A stretch of DNA of 64,000 nt from Azospirillum fermentarium (GTDB lineage: Bacteria; Pseudomonadota; Alphaproteobacteria; Azospirillales; Azospirillaceae): contig NZ_JAOQNH010000002.1 in assembly GCF_025961205.1 (NCBI RefSeq), positions 705,501-769,500 on the forward strand. The letters are read 5' to 3'. The first letter of the stretch is position 1, and every line of letters begins with the position of its first letter. The position numbers were made by a program, and so were the translations under genes. Shown one piece after another: positions 26,451 through 35,295 of this stretch. The notes beneath the pieces are model-generated. The model was not told where the DNA came from. It ran no database searches and saw only the letters and a program-made list of their open reading frames with translations.

Positions 26451-26867
26451 TCACACCGCGGTTTCGGCCATATAGGGCCGGTAGCGGACGTCGGTGGTCT
26501 GGATGTGCTCGATCAGCCATTCCTTGAGCAGCAGGATCAGGTCGATTCGCAGCATCATGGCGTGCCCGCTCTCGAATTCGTCATGCAACTTGGCGATTTC
26601 GTCGATGAAATAGCGGTGGGCGGCCAGGTGGGTTTCCAGGTCCGGGTAGCCGTGCTCCCGCATCATCCCTTCTTCGCGGCTGAAATGGACGTCGGTGTAA
26701 TCGCGCAGACCCGTCAGCAGCGCCTTCAGGTCGTCCTTGCCGCGGGTCGCCACGTTGGTGCGCAGCAGGCCGTTGAACATGTCGATCAGCCGGCGGTGGT
26801 CATCGTCCAGGACATCGATCCCGACGCTCATGTTCGTATCCCAGGTGACAAAATCGGGGGTCGTCAT
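26451..26867 (-). CDS. Bacteriohemerythrin
   Basis: 138 residues from the ATG at 26867, preceded on its strand by GGAGGA. All seven diiron ligands of the family are visible: His24, His61, Glu65, His80, His84, His121 and Asp126 (HFSREE, HLAAH, HIQTTD). Single-domain bacteriohemerythrins bind O2 reversibly and are common in microaerobic spirilla. The frame runs on upstream to 27326 but that part is not family-like. A second bacteriohemerythrin is encoded at 41206 in this window. Confidence 0.93.
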   Translation of the reverse strand: MTTPDFVTWDTNMSVGIDVLDDDHRRLIDMFNGLLRTNVATRGKDDLKALLTGLRDYTDVHFSREEGMMREHGYPDLETHLAAHRYFIDEIAKLHDEFESGHAMMLRIDLILLLKEWLIEHIQTTDVRYRPYMAETAV

Positions 26868-27132
26868 CGGCGGTTCCTCCGGTGTCTTGAACGTCGGGCT
26901 GGTGATCGGCGGTCCCCGGGCGGTGCGGTGGATCGCCGCGCCGGGGTTGATCTCATGAAAGACGAACACACCCGCCCGATCAAGCGCCATCGGAAGCGGC
27001 AAAACCCCGCATGGCAGGACCGGGGGCGGGGTGTGGCAATTCCCCTTCCGGCGGCGGCGGCGAACCCCTATACAGAACGGTGCCGCCCTGGCGTACGGGC
27101 GGGGCGGCGCTGGTGACGGGGCGGGGATTCCC

Positions 27133-27933
27133 ATGGGATTGCTGGACGATATCACGCGCAAGAAACGGGCGCTGGACGCGGCCCGGCCGCTGCCGCCCGC
27201 GGCGGTGCGCGAGCTTGCCAACCTGTTCGAGCTGGAGCTGACCACCGCCTGTCTGGCGCTGGAAGGCGGCTTGCTGGAACCGGAGGAGATCCTGGAGGTG
27301 CTGGCCAAGGGTGTGGTGCTGCGCAACCGCCCGCAAAAGGATCAGCTTTTGGCCGCCAACCACCTTCAGGCCCTGGAGCTGACGGCCCGGCTGTGCGAAC
27401 AGGCTGCCACCGTGGTCACCGAACGGACGGTCATGGCCTTCCACAAGGTGCTCTACGCCGGCATCGACCCGGTGGCCGGGCGCTACCGCGACGGAATCCC
27501 CGATGACGCCGCCGACGGCTCGGTGCCCGATCCGGCCAAGGCGCGGGTGTCCATGTCGGCGCTCAGCGGCTGGCTGCGGCGGGTGGAGATGGGGCACGAA
27601 ACGGCGGTGGAGGCCCATTACCGCCTGTTGATGGTGCGCCCGTTCGAGCAGGGGAACATGGCGGTGGCGATGCTGCTGGGGAACCTGATCCTGAACCGGG
27701 CCGGCTATCCCCCCGTCATCCTGCGCGACGAGTTGCTGGACACCTATTTCGAGGTGGTGGACCGCGCCCGCACCGTGGGCGACAAGGGGCCGTTCCGCGA
27801 CTTCCTGCTGGGGCTGCTGAACGAAAGCCTGGATCTGTGTCTGCAGGCCGCGGCCCGTGCCGCCGCCGCCCGCCAGCCGGCGGAAGCCGTGACCGTCACC
27901 GTGGACGGCGCCCCACCGGGCCGGATGGGGTAA
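27133..27933 (+). CDS. Fic-fold protein with degenerate active-site motif
   Basis: 266 residues from ATG 27133. The Fic-like pattern is clear: an N-terminal LALEGG segment where Fic proteins carry the inhibitory (S/T)xxxE(G/N) helix, then PVAGRYRDGI, a helix ending AHYRLLMV, and NLILNRAGYPPVIL after the motif. The catalytic motif, normally HPFx(D/E)GN(G/A)RxxR, reads RPFEQGNMAVAM (169-180). The catalytic His is Arg169, the metal-binding acid is Gln173 and both arginines are lost (Ala177, Met180). Transfer of AMP by the normal mechanism seems impossible. Perhaps a binding protein or regulator. No toxin/antitoxin partner gene lies beside it. Confidence 0.7.
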   Translation: MGLLDDITRKKRALDAARPLPPAAVRELANLFELELTTACLALEGGLLEPEEILEVLAKGVVLRNRPQKDQLLAANHLQALELTARLCEQAATVVTERTVMAFHKVLYAGIDPVAGRYRDGIPDDAADGSVPDPAKARVSMSALSGWLRRVEMGHETAVEAHYRLLMVRPFEQGNMAVAMLLGNLILNRAGYPPVILRDELLDTYFEVVDRARTVGDKGPFRDFLLGLLNESLDLCLQAAARAAAARQPAEAVTVTVDGAPPGRMG

Positions 27934-27964
27934 CGCCCGCCGGCGCCACCCCGTTTCCAGCCCG

Positions 27965-28480
27965 TCAGGAATCGTAGGACATCAGGGATGTGTAGGGCAC
28001 GTCCAGCTTGCCCCGCCCGTTGAGGAAGGTCAGTTCCACCAGGAAGGCGGCGCACCGCACGTCGCCGCCCACCTGCCGCAGCAGGCTGATGGCCGCGGCC
28101 ATGGTGCCGCCGGTGGCGAGCAGGTCGTCCAGAACCACGACGCGCTGGCCGGGCTTCACCGCGTCGGCCTGCACCTCGATGGTGTCGGTGCCGTATTCCA
28201 GGTCGTAGGAATAGGCCACCTTGTCCCCCGGCAGCTTGCCGTGCTTGCGCACCATGATGAAGCCGATCCCCAGGGCCGCGGCCAGCGGGGCCGCCAGCAG
28301 GAAACCGCGGGACTCGATGCCCACCAGCAGGTCGGGCTGGTGCGGGCGGATGGCGTCGGCCAACTGTTTCACCGCCTCCTGCCACGCCGGGCCGTGGGCC
28401 AGCAGCGGGGAGATGTCGTAGAACAGAATCCCCGGCTTGGGAAAATCGGCGATGCCGCGGATGTGGTCTTTCAGGTTCAT
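27965..28480 (-). CDS. apt: Adenine phosphoribosyltransferase
   Basis: 171 residues from the ATG at 28480 ([10 protein letters not shown]); a TTG at 28498 gives six more residues. It contains the PRPP-binding motif [13 protein letters not shown] and the early [16 protein letters not shown] segment typical of Apt. It salvages adenine and PRPP to AMP. It is convergent with the Fic-like gene (31 bp apart) and divergent from the MCE lipid-transport operon. Cytoplasmic. Confidence 0.96.
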   Translation of the reverse strand: MNLKDHIRGIADFPKPGILFYDISPLLAHGPAWQEAVKQLADAIRPHQPDLLVGIESRGFLLAAPLAAALGIGFIMVRKHGKLPGDKVAYSYDLEYGTDTIEVQADAVKPGQRVVVLDDLLATGGTMAAAISLLRQVGGDVRCAAFLVELTFLNGRGKLDVPYTSLMSYDS

Positions 28481-28655
28481 GGGGGCTGGCCGTTGCAAGG
28501 GAAAAGGGCGGTGGGCGGCAGTCTAGGCACGGCATCCGTCCGGCGGCAAGGCGGTGGTTCGCCGCGCTGCCTCGCAAGACCGGCCATTGCCGTCGGGGAA
28601 AAGGATTATTACCGTAAAGGAAGCCCGGTAAAAGAAGGCCGGCAGGCGGAACGGA

Positions 28656-29813
28656 ATGGAAAGGCGGGGCATGGCGCCACAACAGGCGTGGCTGGAGACG
28701 GCGGCGGACGAGGCCGCGGGCCACTGGACGGCCGCCGCCGCCGGGCGGTGGGATCTGCGCGGCGCCGGGCGCATGGCCGCCACCCTGGACCGGCTGGGGC
28801 CGGACCGGGACGGCGTGCCCGTGCGCATCGACCTGTCGCGGCTGGAGGCGCTGGACACCGTGGGTGCCCTGCTGCTGTCCCGTCTGGCCGCCCGGCTGGA
28901 GGGGCAGGGGCACGCCGTGACCGTCGATCCCATCCGCCCCGAACACGCGGCCCTGTTCGCCGCGGTGCAGGAGGCGGATCACGCCCCGCCCCCCGTGCCC
29001 GATCCCGGCCATCACATCCGCGCCATGGTCGAACGGCTGGGCCGCGCCACGGTGGAGGCGATGAAGGAAGGGCGCGCCCTGCTGAACTTCCTGGGCCTGA
29101 TGACCATCACCTTCCTGCGGCTGGCCCGGGCGCCGTGGCGCATCCGGTTCCGCGCCGTGGTGTTCCACATCGAGCAGACGGGGCTGAACGCCCTGCCCAT
29201 CCTGGGGCTGCTGACGTTCCTGATCGGCGTGGTGCTGGCGTTCCAGGGGGCGGACCAGTTGCGGCGGTTCGGGGCCGACATCTACGTGGTCAACCTGCTG
29301 GGCGTGTCGGTCCTGCGCGAGATCGGCACGCTGATGACCGCCATCATCGTGGCGGGCCGTTCCGGTTCCGCCTTCACCGCCCAGATCGGGACCATGAAGG
29401 TCAACCAGGAGGTGGACGCCATCGCCACCCTGGGGCTCGACGTGATGGAACTGCTGGTGGTGCCGCGGGCGGTGGCGCTGATGATCAGCCTGCCGCTCCT
29501 GTGCTTCTTTGCCGACATGATGGGGCTGCTGGGGGGGGCGGTGATGAGCTATTTCGTGCTCGATATCACCTTCGGCCAGTTCATCAAGCAGCTTCACGCG
29601 GCGGTGGGGGTGAACCATTTCATCGTCGGCATCGTCAAGGCGCCGGTCTTCGCGCTCACCATCGCGCTGGTGGGCTGCTACGAAGGGCTGAAGGTGTCGG
29701 GGAGTGCGGAAAGCGTGGGCCGGCTGACCACCAAGGCGGTGGTGGAGTCCATCTTTCTGGTCATCATCATCGACGCGCTGTTCTCCATCCTCTTCTCGTT
29801 CCTGAAGGTGTGA
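28656..29813 (+). CDS. STAS domain - MlaE-type permease fusion of an MCE lipid ABC transporter
   Basis: 385 residues; ATG 28671 (AAGG six bases upstream) is an alternative start. Residues 1-110 form a STAS domain (IDLSRLEALDTVGALLLSRLAARLE), the kind found separately as MlaB in E. coli. Residues 140-385 are an MlaE permease with about six membrane segments and the family signature LREIGTLMTAIIVAGRSGSAFTAQIG. It forms the inner-membrane core of a phospholipid transporter with the ATPase, MCE and lipoprotein encoded downstream. First gene of that operon. Confidence 0.93.
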   Translation: MERRGMAPQQAWLETAADEAAGHWTAAAAGRWDLRGAGRMAATLDRLGPDRDGVPVRIDLSRLEALDTVGALLLSRLAARLEGQGHAVTVDPIRPEHAALFAAVQEADHAPPPVPDPGHHIRAMVERLGRATVEAMKEGRALLNFLGLMTITFLRLARAPWRIRFRAVVFHIEQTGLNALPILGLLTFLIGVVLAFQGADQLRRFGADIYVVNLLGVSVLREIGTLMTAIIVAGRSGSAFTAQIGTMKVNQEVDAIATLGLDVMELLVVPRAVALMISLPLLCFFADMMGLLGGAVMSYFVLDITFGQFIKQLHAAVGVNHFIVGIVKAPVFALTIALVGCYEGLKVSGSAESVGRLTTKAVVESIFLVIIIDALFSILFSFLKV

Positions 29814-29815
29814 CC

Positions 29816-30598
29816 ATGGCCCCGCCGGATACGGGAACGGAGATGGTGATCCGCGTGCGCGGGCTGGTGACCCGGTTCGGCACCCAGACGATTCACGACG
29901 GCCTGGACCTCGACGTGCGCCGGGGGGAGGTGCTGGGGGTGGTCGGTGGCTCCGGCACCGGCAAATCGGTGCTGATGAAGGAGATTTTGGGCCTGATCCG
30001 CCCCGCCGCCGGCACCATCGAGCTGCTGGGCCAGGATATCGCCCGCCTGTCGGCGCGGGAGGAGATGGCGCTGAAGGCGCGCACCGGGGTTCTGTTCCAG
30101 GACGGCGCCCTGTTCAGCTCCATGACCGTGGCGGAAAACGTCATGGTGCCGCTGAAGGAACACACCGACCTGCCGGGCGGCCTGATCGCCGACATCGCGC
30201 GGATCAAGATCGCCATGAGCGGCCTGCCCCCCGGCGCCGGGGCGAAGTACCCGTCGGAGCTGTCGGGGGGCATGCGCAAGCGCGCCGGGCTGGCCCGCGC
30301 GCTGGCCATGGACCCCGACATCCTGTTTCTCGACGAACCCACGGCGGGGCTGGACCCCATCGGCGCGGCGGCGTTCGACACGCTGATCCGCAATCTGCAG
30401 AAGAGCCTGGGCCTGACGGTGTATATGGTGACCCACGACCTGGACAGTCTGACCACCATCTGCGACCGCATCGCCGTTCTGGTGGACCGCAAGGTCCGGG
30501 CCGCGACGCTGGAGGAGCATTTGCAGGACGATCATCCCTGGATCAGGGAGTATTTCCATGGGCCGCGCGGCCGGGCCGCCCGCCGGGCGGAGGGCTGA
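29816..30598 (+). CDS. ATPase of MCE-type lipid ABC transporter (MlaF-like)
   Basis: 260 residues from ATG 29816, 2 nt after the permease stop. Walker A GGSGTGKSV near 43, signature LSGGMRKRAGLARAL, Walker B DILFLDEPTAGLDP, H-loop VTHDL. The GMRKR form of the signature is typical of MlaF-type ATPases. It powers lipid movement by the permease and MCE protein. The MCE gene starts 5 nt after its stop. Confidence 0.94.
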   Translation: MAPPDTGTEMVIRVRGLVTRFGTQTIHDGLDLDVRRGEVLGVVGGSGTGKSVLMKEILGLIRPAAGTIELLGQDIARLSAREEMALKARTGVLFQDGALFSSMTVAENVMVPLKEHTDLPGGLIADIARIKIAMSGLPPGAGAKYPSELSGGMRKRAGLARALAMDPDILFLDEPTAGLDPIGAAAFDTLIRNLQKSLGLTVYMVTHDLDSLTTICDRIAVLVDRKVRAATLEEHLQDDHPWIREYFHGPRGRAARRAEG

Positions 30599-30603
30599 GG
30601 GCC

Positions 30604-31575
30604 ATGGAGACACGCACCAGCTACACCCTGGTCGGCGCCTTCGTTCTGGTGCTGCTCGCCGGCCTGTTCGGCTTCACCGTGTGGATCGCCAAGGTCCAGT
30701 TGAAGGAGGGGCGGGACATCTACCTGACCTACTTCACCGGGTCCGTCACCGGGCTGCAGGAAGGCAGCCCGGTGCGCTACCGCGGCATTCCCATCGGCAC
30801 CGTCACCGACATCCGCCTGGACCCCAACCGGGTCAGCCGCGTGCAGGTGACGGTGGAGGTGCAGCCGGGAACCCCGATCAAGACCGATTCCATCGCGTCC
30901 CTGGAGCTTCAGGGCATCACCGGCGGCGCCTATGTCCAGATCAACGGCGGGACGGAGAACAGCCCGCGCCTGCGCGACGAATCCAAGGACGAGATCCCCA
31001 TCATCCCCTCCCGCCCCTCCACCCTGGCCGAGGTGGTGGATGCGGCACCCCAGATCCTGAACCGGGCGCTGGCGATCACCCAGCGGCTGGAGGATATGCT
31101 GAGCCCGGAAAACCAGCAGGCCATCACCCGGACCCTGGCCAACGTCCAGCGCCTGTCCGATGCGGTGGGCGGCCGGTCGGACGAGATCGGGGAGACCATT
31201 TCCAACCTCCACGCCGCCAGCCGCAGCCTGCGCCAGAGCGCCGACACGCTGGGCCCCCATGTGGACGAGGCGGTGGTCCAGGCCACCCGCACCCTGGTCA
31301 GCGTGGACGGGGCGGTGAAATCCTTCCAGTCCGACATGCGCGGCCTGTCCCAGGCGGTGCGCGAGGCGTCGGGACAGCTCGGCGCCATCCTGGGCGACAA
31401 CCGCCGGCCCATGCGCGATTTCGCCGCCACCGGGCTTTACGATCTCAGCCTGCTCATCAGCCAGTTGCGCGACGTATCGGCGCAGGTGTCGCGGGTGTTG
31501 ACGCGGGTGGAAAACGATCCGACCAATTTCCTGTTCGGCGGAACCCGCCAGGGTGTGGAGGTGCGCAGCAAATGA
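30604..31575 (+). CDS. MCE-domain substrate-binding protein (MlaD-like)
   Basis: 323 residues. One N-terminal membrane anchor (FVLVLLAGLFGFTVWIAKV), then a single MCE domain (TGLQEGSPVRYRGIPIGTVTDIRLDP, SLELQGITGGAYVQI) and a long helical C-terminal tail (LANVQRLSDAVGG onward) that may reach across the periplasm. MCE proteins form hexameric rings that bind lipid between membranes. The tail is longer than in E. coli MlaD. It overlaps the lipoprotein gene by 4 nt. Confidence 0.92.
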   Translation: METRTSYTLVGAFVLVLLAGLFGFTVWIAKVQLKEGRDIYLTYFTGSVTGLQEGSPVRYRGIPIGTVTDIRLDPNRVSRVQVTVEVQPGTPIKTDSIASLELQGITGGAYVQINGGTENSPRLRDESKDEIPIIPSRPSTLAEVVDAAPQILNRALAITQRLEDMLSPENQQAITRTLANVQRLSDAVGGRSDEIGETISNLHAASRSLRQSADTLGPHVDEAVVQATRTLVSVDGAVKSFQSDMRGLSQAVREASGQLGAILGDNRRPMRDFAATGLYDLSLLISQLRDVSAQVSRVLTRVENDPTNFLFGGTRQGVEVRSK

Positions 31576-32255
31576 CGCCGGTTCAGACGACCACGACTCC
31601 TCCGCCGGCGCATCCACGGCGCCTGTTCCTGCTGACGGGCATGGCCGCGGCGCTGGTGGCCGGTGGATGCACCGTCATCAACCCCACCGCCCCCCAGCTC
31701 TACACCCTGACCCCGGCTGCGGATTTTCCGCCCGCCGCCGGCAGCCCCGCCACATGGCAATTGCTGGTGGAAGCCCCCACCGCCGCCGCCAGCCTGGACA
31801 CCCCGCGCATCGCCGTGGCCCAGACCGCGACCGCCATCGACTATTTCGCCGATGTGTCGTGGACCGACCGCGCGCCGAAGATGATCCAGGGGCTGCTGGT
31901 CGAATCGTTCGAGAATTCCCGCCGCATCGTGTCGGTGGGACGGGACACGGTGGGCCTGCGCTCCGACTTCGTGCTGAAGGCGGAACTGCGCGATTTCCAG
32001 GCGGAATACACCAACCCCGGCGCGCCGGCCCCGAATCAGGTGCGGGTGCGGCTGTCGGTCAAGCTGGTGTCCATGCCCCAGCGCACGATCGCGGCGGGCG
32101 AGGTGTTCGACGCGGTGGTGCCGGTGGATGGCCGTGCCTTCCCCACCGTGGTCAACGCCTTCGACGCGGCGCTGAGGACGGTGATGGCCCGCACGGTGGA
32201 ATGGACCCTGCGCACCGGCAACAGCGCCCCCCGTCCGGCGGTGGCGTTCCCCTGA
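31572..32255 (+). CDS. ABC-type transport auxiliary lipoprotein (PqiC-like)
   Basis: 227 residues from the ATGA overlap at 31572. N-terminal RRLFLLTGMAAALVAGGC ends in a lipobox-like AGGC, so the mature protein is probably a lipoprotein beginning at that Cys. The body (LYTLTPAADFP, WTDRAPKMIQGLLVESFENS) fits the ABC_trans_aux family, whose member PqiC docks MCE systems at the outer membrane. It is the last gene of the four-gene MCE operon and would connect the system to the outer membrane. Confidence 0.87.
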   Translation: MTPVQTTTTPPPAHPRRLFLLTGMAAALVAGGCTVINPTAPQLYTLTPAADFPPAAGSPATWQLLVEAPTAAASLDTPRIAVAQTATAIDYFADVSWTDRAPKMIQGLLVESFENSRRIVSVGRDTVGLRSDFVLKAELRDFQAEYTNPGAPAPNQVRVRLSVKLVSMPQRTIAAGEVFDAVVPVDGRAFPTVVNAFDAALRTVMARTVEWTLRTGNSAPRPAVAFP

Positions 32256-32360
32256 AAGAGACGGCGGGGCACGAGAAAAACCATGCTGCGGTGACGGGTT
32301 CCCAGGCATACTGTTGCCGGGCCGGACGGCCGGCCACGGGTGAACAGCATGGGAGCCGCC

Positions 32361-33161
32361 ATGGAAGCCGCCAGGGAGCACGGCACGCCGCCGGTCCAGG
32401 AAGCGTTCGCGTTCGAGCGTCTGCCGCGCAGCGAGCTGGAAGCGCTGGCCGGCGCCGCGCGGGAGGTGCGGGCCTGCCAGCGGGTGCTGGCCAAGACCGG
32501 CGACACGCTGGTGGGCGAACTGCTGCGCGGCCACGGCACCGTGTACGAATGGCGCCATTACCCGCCGGGCGACGTCTATGACGCCGAATACCATGCCCAG
32601 TATTATTACCATTGCCACCCGGAGGGGGAGCGTCCCGCCGACGAGCACGGGCATTTCCACACCTTCCTGCGCGCCTTCGGCATGCCGGCGGGGGTGGCGC
32701 CGGCGCCGCTGCCCGATTTCCGGCGTCCGGCGGCGGAAAACGACGTGCTGTCCCACCTGATCGGCATCGCCATGGACCACATGGGGCGGCCCATCCGCCT
32801 CTTTACGGTCAACCGCTGGGTGACGGGGGAGGTGTGGTTCCCCGCCACCGACGTGGTGCGGATGCTCGATTGCTTCATCATCGACCATGCCCGCCCGTCG
32901 TGGCCGGTCAACCGCTGGATCACCGCGGTGATGCGGCTGTTCCGGTCCGAGATCGCGGCCCTGCTGCACGAACGCGACGCTGCCCTGGCCGCCTGGGCCG
33001 CCGCGCACCCCGATTCCTATGCCTACGAGGACCGCGGGCTGGAAATCCTGTCTCAGCGGACCATCGACGTGGACGGCACGGTGGCGCGGGTGGAGGCCGC
33101 CCTTCACGGATCGCGGCCCCGGCGGTCCTTCCTGCCCGAGGCGCCGCTGCCCGGGCCTTGA
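32361..33161 (+). CDS. Conserved protein of unknown function with His-rich motif
   Basis: 266 residues from ATG 32361, which has GGGAG five bases upstream; ATG 32349 and GTG 32340 are in frame too. No signal peptide. A central stretch contains many histidines and tyrosines: WRHYPPGDVYDAEYHAQYYYHCH followed by EHGHFHTFLR, then MDHMGRPIRLFTVNRWVTGEVW. The pattern reminds me of a domain of unknown function seen in methanotrophs and Rhodospirillales (possibly DUF6969); I cannot confirm the name. The histidines could bind a metal. It is 105 nt after the MCE operon, possibly the end of it. Confidence 0.6.
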   Translation: MEAAREHGTPPVQEAFAFERLPRSELEALAGAAREVRACQRVLAKTGDTLVGELLRGHGTVYEWRHYPPGDVYDAEYHAQYYYHCHPEGERPADEHGHFHTFLRAFGMPAGVAPAPLPDFRRPAAENDVLSHLIGIAMDHMGRPIRLFTVNRWVTGEVWFPATDVVRMLDCFIIDHARPSWPVNRWITAVMRLFRSEIAALLHERDAALAAWAAAHPDSYAYEDRGLEILSQRTIDVDGTVARVEAALHGSRPRRSFLPEAPLPGP

Positions 33162-33295
33162 TTCCGGCGTGTATAAGAAAAGGGCTGTTTTAAGGAAGCG
33201 GCAAAACTTATCTGTTCCTATAACCGGTGGCGCCATGCTGGATCATGCCACCGGACGGAGACAGCCGCGGTGCGGCAGGGAGAGGGCGGTTAACC

Positions 33296-34423
33296 ATGAG
33301 CGATGCCCACTTGAGCGACAAGCTCACCAAGGAAGATGTCGTCCGTCTGATGGCGGACCCGTCCCCGGCCACCCGTGCCGATCTTGCCGTCAAGCTTGCG
33401 CACAACTTCGACGATTCCTCGCTGACCGAGACCGAACGCCGGATGGCGGAGGAGATCATCCGCGTCATGGCCCAGGATGCCGTGGTGCGGGTGCGCCAGA
33501 CCCTGGCGGAAAACCTGAAGGGCAATCCCAAGCTCCCCCGCGAGGTGGCGCTGACGCTGGCCCGTGATGTGGAGGCGGTGGCCATTCCCGTGCTCAGCGT
33601 GTCGGAGGTGCTGACCGAACAGGATCTGGTGGAAATCGTCCGGTCGGGGGGGGAGGGCAAGCACACCGCCATCGCCCGCCGCCCGACGGTGCCGGCCAGC
33701 GTGGCCGACGCCCTGATCGAAAGCGCATCGGAACGCGCGGTTGCCGCCCTGGTCGCCAACGAAGGGGCGCAACTGGGCGAAAAATCGCTGGGCCGGGTGA
33801 TCGACCGCTTCGGCGAATCGGAATCGGTGCAGGAGCCGCTGGTCCACCGCTCCCGCCTGCCGCTGACCATCGCCGAGCGGCTGGTGGCGGTCGTGTCGGA
33901 AAAGCTCCAGAACTATCTGGTCGTCAACCACGAGTTGCCGCCCAAGGTCGCCGCCGATGTGATCCTGCAAAGCCGGGAGCACGCCACCGTCACCCTGGTC
34001 AGCGGGGAGAACGACGAAGCCGCCCTGGAACGGCTGGTGGTGCAACTGGTGCGCACCCGGCGGCTGACCCCGTCGCTGCTGGTGCGGGCCTTGTGCATGG
34101 GCGACATCGCGTTCTTCGAGATGGCGGTGTCGTATCTGGCCAACGTGCCGCTGACCAACACCCGGCTTTTGATCCACGACGCCGGGCGGCTGGGGCTGAA
34201 ATCGGTCTATGAGAAGGCGCGCCTGCCTTCGGCCCTGCTGCCGGCCTGCCGCATCGCCATCGACGTGCTCAAGGAAACCCCCTTCGACGGCGAGGAGCGC
34301 GACCTTGAGCGGCACCGCCGCCGGGTGATCGAGCGCATCCTGACCCAGTACGAGGATCTGGCCCCCGACGATCTGAACTATCTGCTGGACAAGCTGGGCG
34401 ATCTGATCCGCCCGGCGGCGTGA
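33296..34423 (+). CDS. DUF2336 domain protein
   Basis: 375 residues from ATG 33296 (GGGAGAGG upstream); the frame continues upstream to 33227 without a good start. It is mostly helical with repeating short segments (EDVVRLMADPSPATRADLAVKL, RVRQTLAENLKGNPKLPREVALTLARDVEAVAIPVL), consistent with the HEAT-like repeats of DUF2336. These proteins are common in alphaproteobacteria and their role is unknown. Single gene, no signal peptide, 139 nt before the TerC gene. Confidence 0.78.
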   Translation: MSDAHLSDKLTKEDVVRLMADPSPATRADLAVKLAHNFDDSSLTETERRMAEEIIRVMAQDAVVRVRQTLAENLKGNPKLPREVALTLARDVEAVAIPVLSVSEVLTEQDLVEIVRSGGEGKHTAIARRPTVPASVADALIESASERAVAALVANEGAQLGEKSLGRVIDRFGESESVQEPLVHRSRLPLTIAERLVAVVSEKLQNYLVVNHELPPKVAADVILQSREHATVTLVSGENDEAALERLVVQLVRTRRLTPSLLVRALCMGDIAFFEMAVSYLANVPLTNTRLLIHDAGRLGLKSVYEKARLPSALLPACRIAIDVLKETPFDGEERDLERHRRRVIERILTQYEDLAPDDLNYLLDKLGDLIRPAA

Positions 34424-34562
34424 GGCGGGGCTCCCGCCGGCTGTGGCGGGGGCACGACACCGTGAGGTTGTTTGCGGCGCGGCAGGCTTTGGCCGCTTGC
34501 GCCGGGGCTTGCGGATGCCTAATCAAGCATCTGTCATTTGCTCCGATGTAAGGACTGCGCGC

Positions 34563-35195
34563 GTGTTCGAATCGCTTCTGCCCGAACTTCTGGCCCTGGC
34601 CCAGGTCGTCTTCATCGATCTGGTGCTGGCGGGCGACAACGCCATCGTCGTCGGCATGGCGGCGGCGGGGGTGGCGCCGGACAAGCGGGCGCGGGTGATC
34701 TTCTGGGGCATCGCCGCGGCGGTGGTGCTGCGGATCTTCTTTGCCCTGGCGACCACCCAGCTTCTCGACATCATCGGCCTGACCTTTGCCGGCGGCATCC
34801 TGCTGTTGTGGGTCTGCTGGAAGATGTTCCGCGAGATCCGCGCCCAGAGCGCCGAGGACGAGGGCGCCGGCGTGGTCGCGGGCGAGGATGCCGCGTCCGC
34901 CCCGCGCAAGACCGTGGGCGCGGCGGTGCTGCAGGTGGTGATCGCCGACGTGTCCATGTCGCTGGACAACGTGCTGGCGGTGGCCGGGGCGGCGCGCGAG
35001 CATCTGTGGGTTCTGGTGCTGGGGCTGGTGCTGTCGGTGGCGCTGATGGGGGCGGCGGCGACGGTGATCGCCCGCCTGCTCAGCCGGTTCCATTGGATTG
35101 CCTACATCGGTCTGGCGGTCATTCTTTATGTGGCGCTGGAGATGATCTGGCGCGGCGGCGGGCAGATCGTCTTCTTCGCCCAGCACATGTCGTAA
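34563..35195 (+). CDS. TerC/YjbE-family integral membrane protein
   Basis: 210 residues from GTG 34563, which has TAAGGA eight bases upstream; longer starts run through 40 residues without membrane-protein character. About seven hydrophobic segments. The two TerC repeats each begin with an acidic motif in the membrane: FIDLVLAGDNAIVVG and IADVSMSLDNVLAVAG. Members export or handle metal ions such as Mn2+. I looked for a Mn2+ riboswitch (yybP-ykoY) upstream and did not find a convincing one. Confidence 0.87.
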   Translation: MFESLLPELLALAQVVFIDLVLAGDNAIVVGMAAAGVAPDKRARVIFWGIAAAVVLRIFFALATTQLLDIIGLTFAGGILLLWVCWKMFREIRAQSAEDEGAGVVAGEDAASAPRKTVGAAVLQVVIADVSMSLDNVLAVAGAAREHLWVLVLGLVLSVALMGAAATVIARLLSRFHWIAYIGLAVILYVALEMIWRGGGQIVFFAQHMS

Positions 35196-35295
35196 GCGAG
35201 CACAGGCCGCAAGAAGGACCGGGCTGGGGGAACCTTCCCCCCGCGGCGGCGTTTCCGGTGGAACCACCGAGGAACCGCCGGAAGGACCGCCGCCG

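Noticed and set aside
34424..34562. Mn2+ riboswitch (yybP-ykoY) upstream of the TerC-family gene
   Set aside because: No conserved paired elements or characteristic core seen; only GC-rich hairpins of the genome background.
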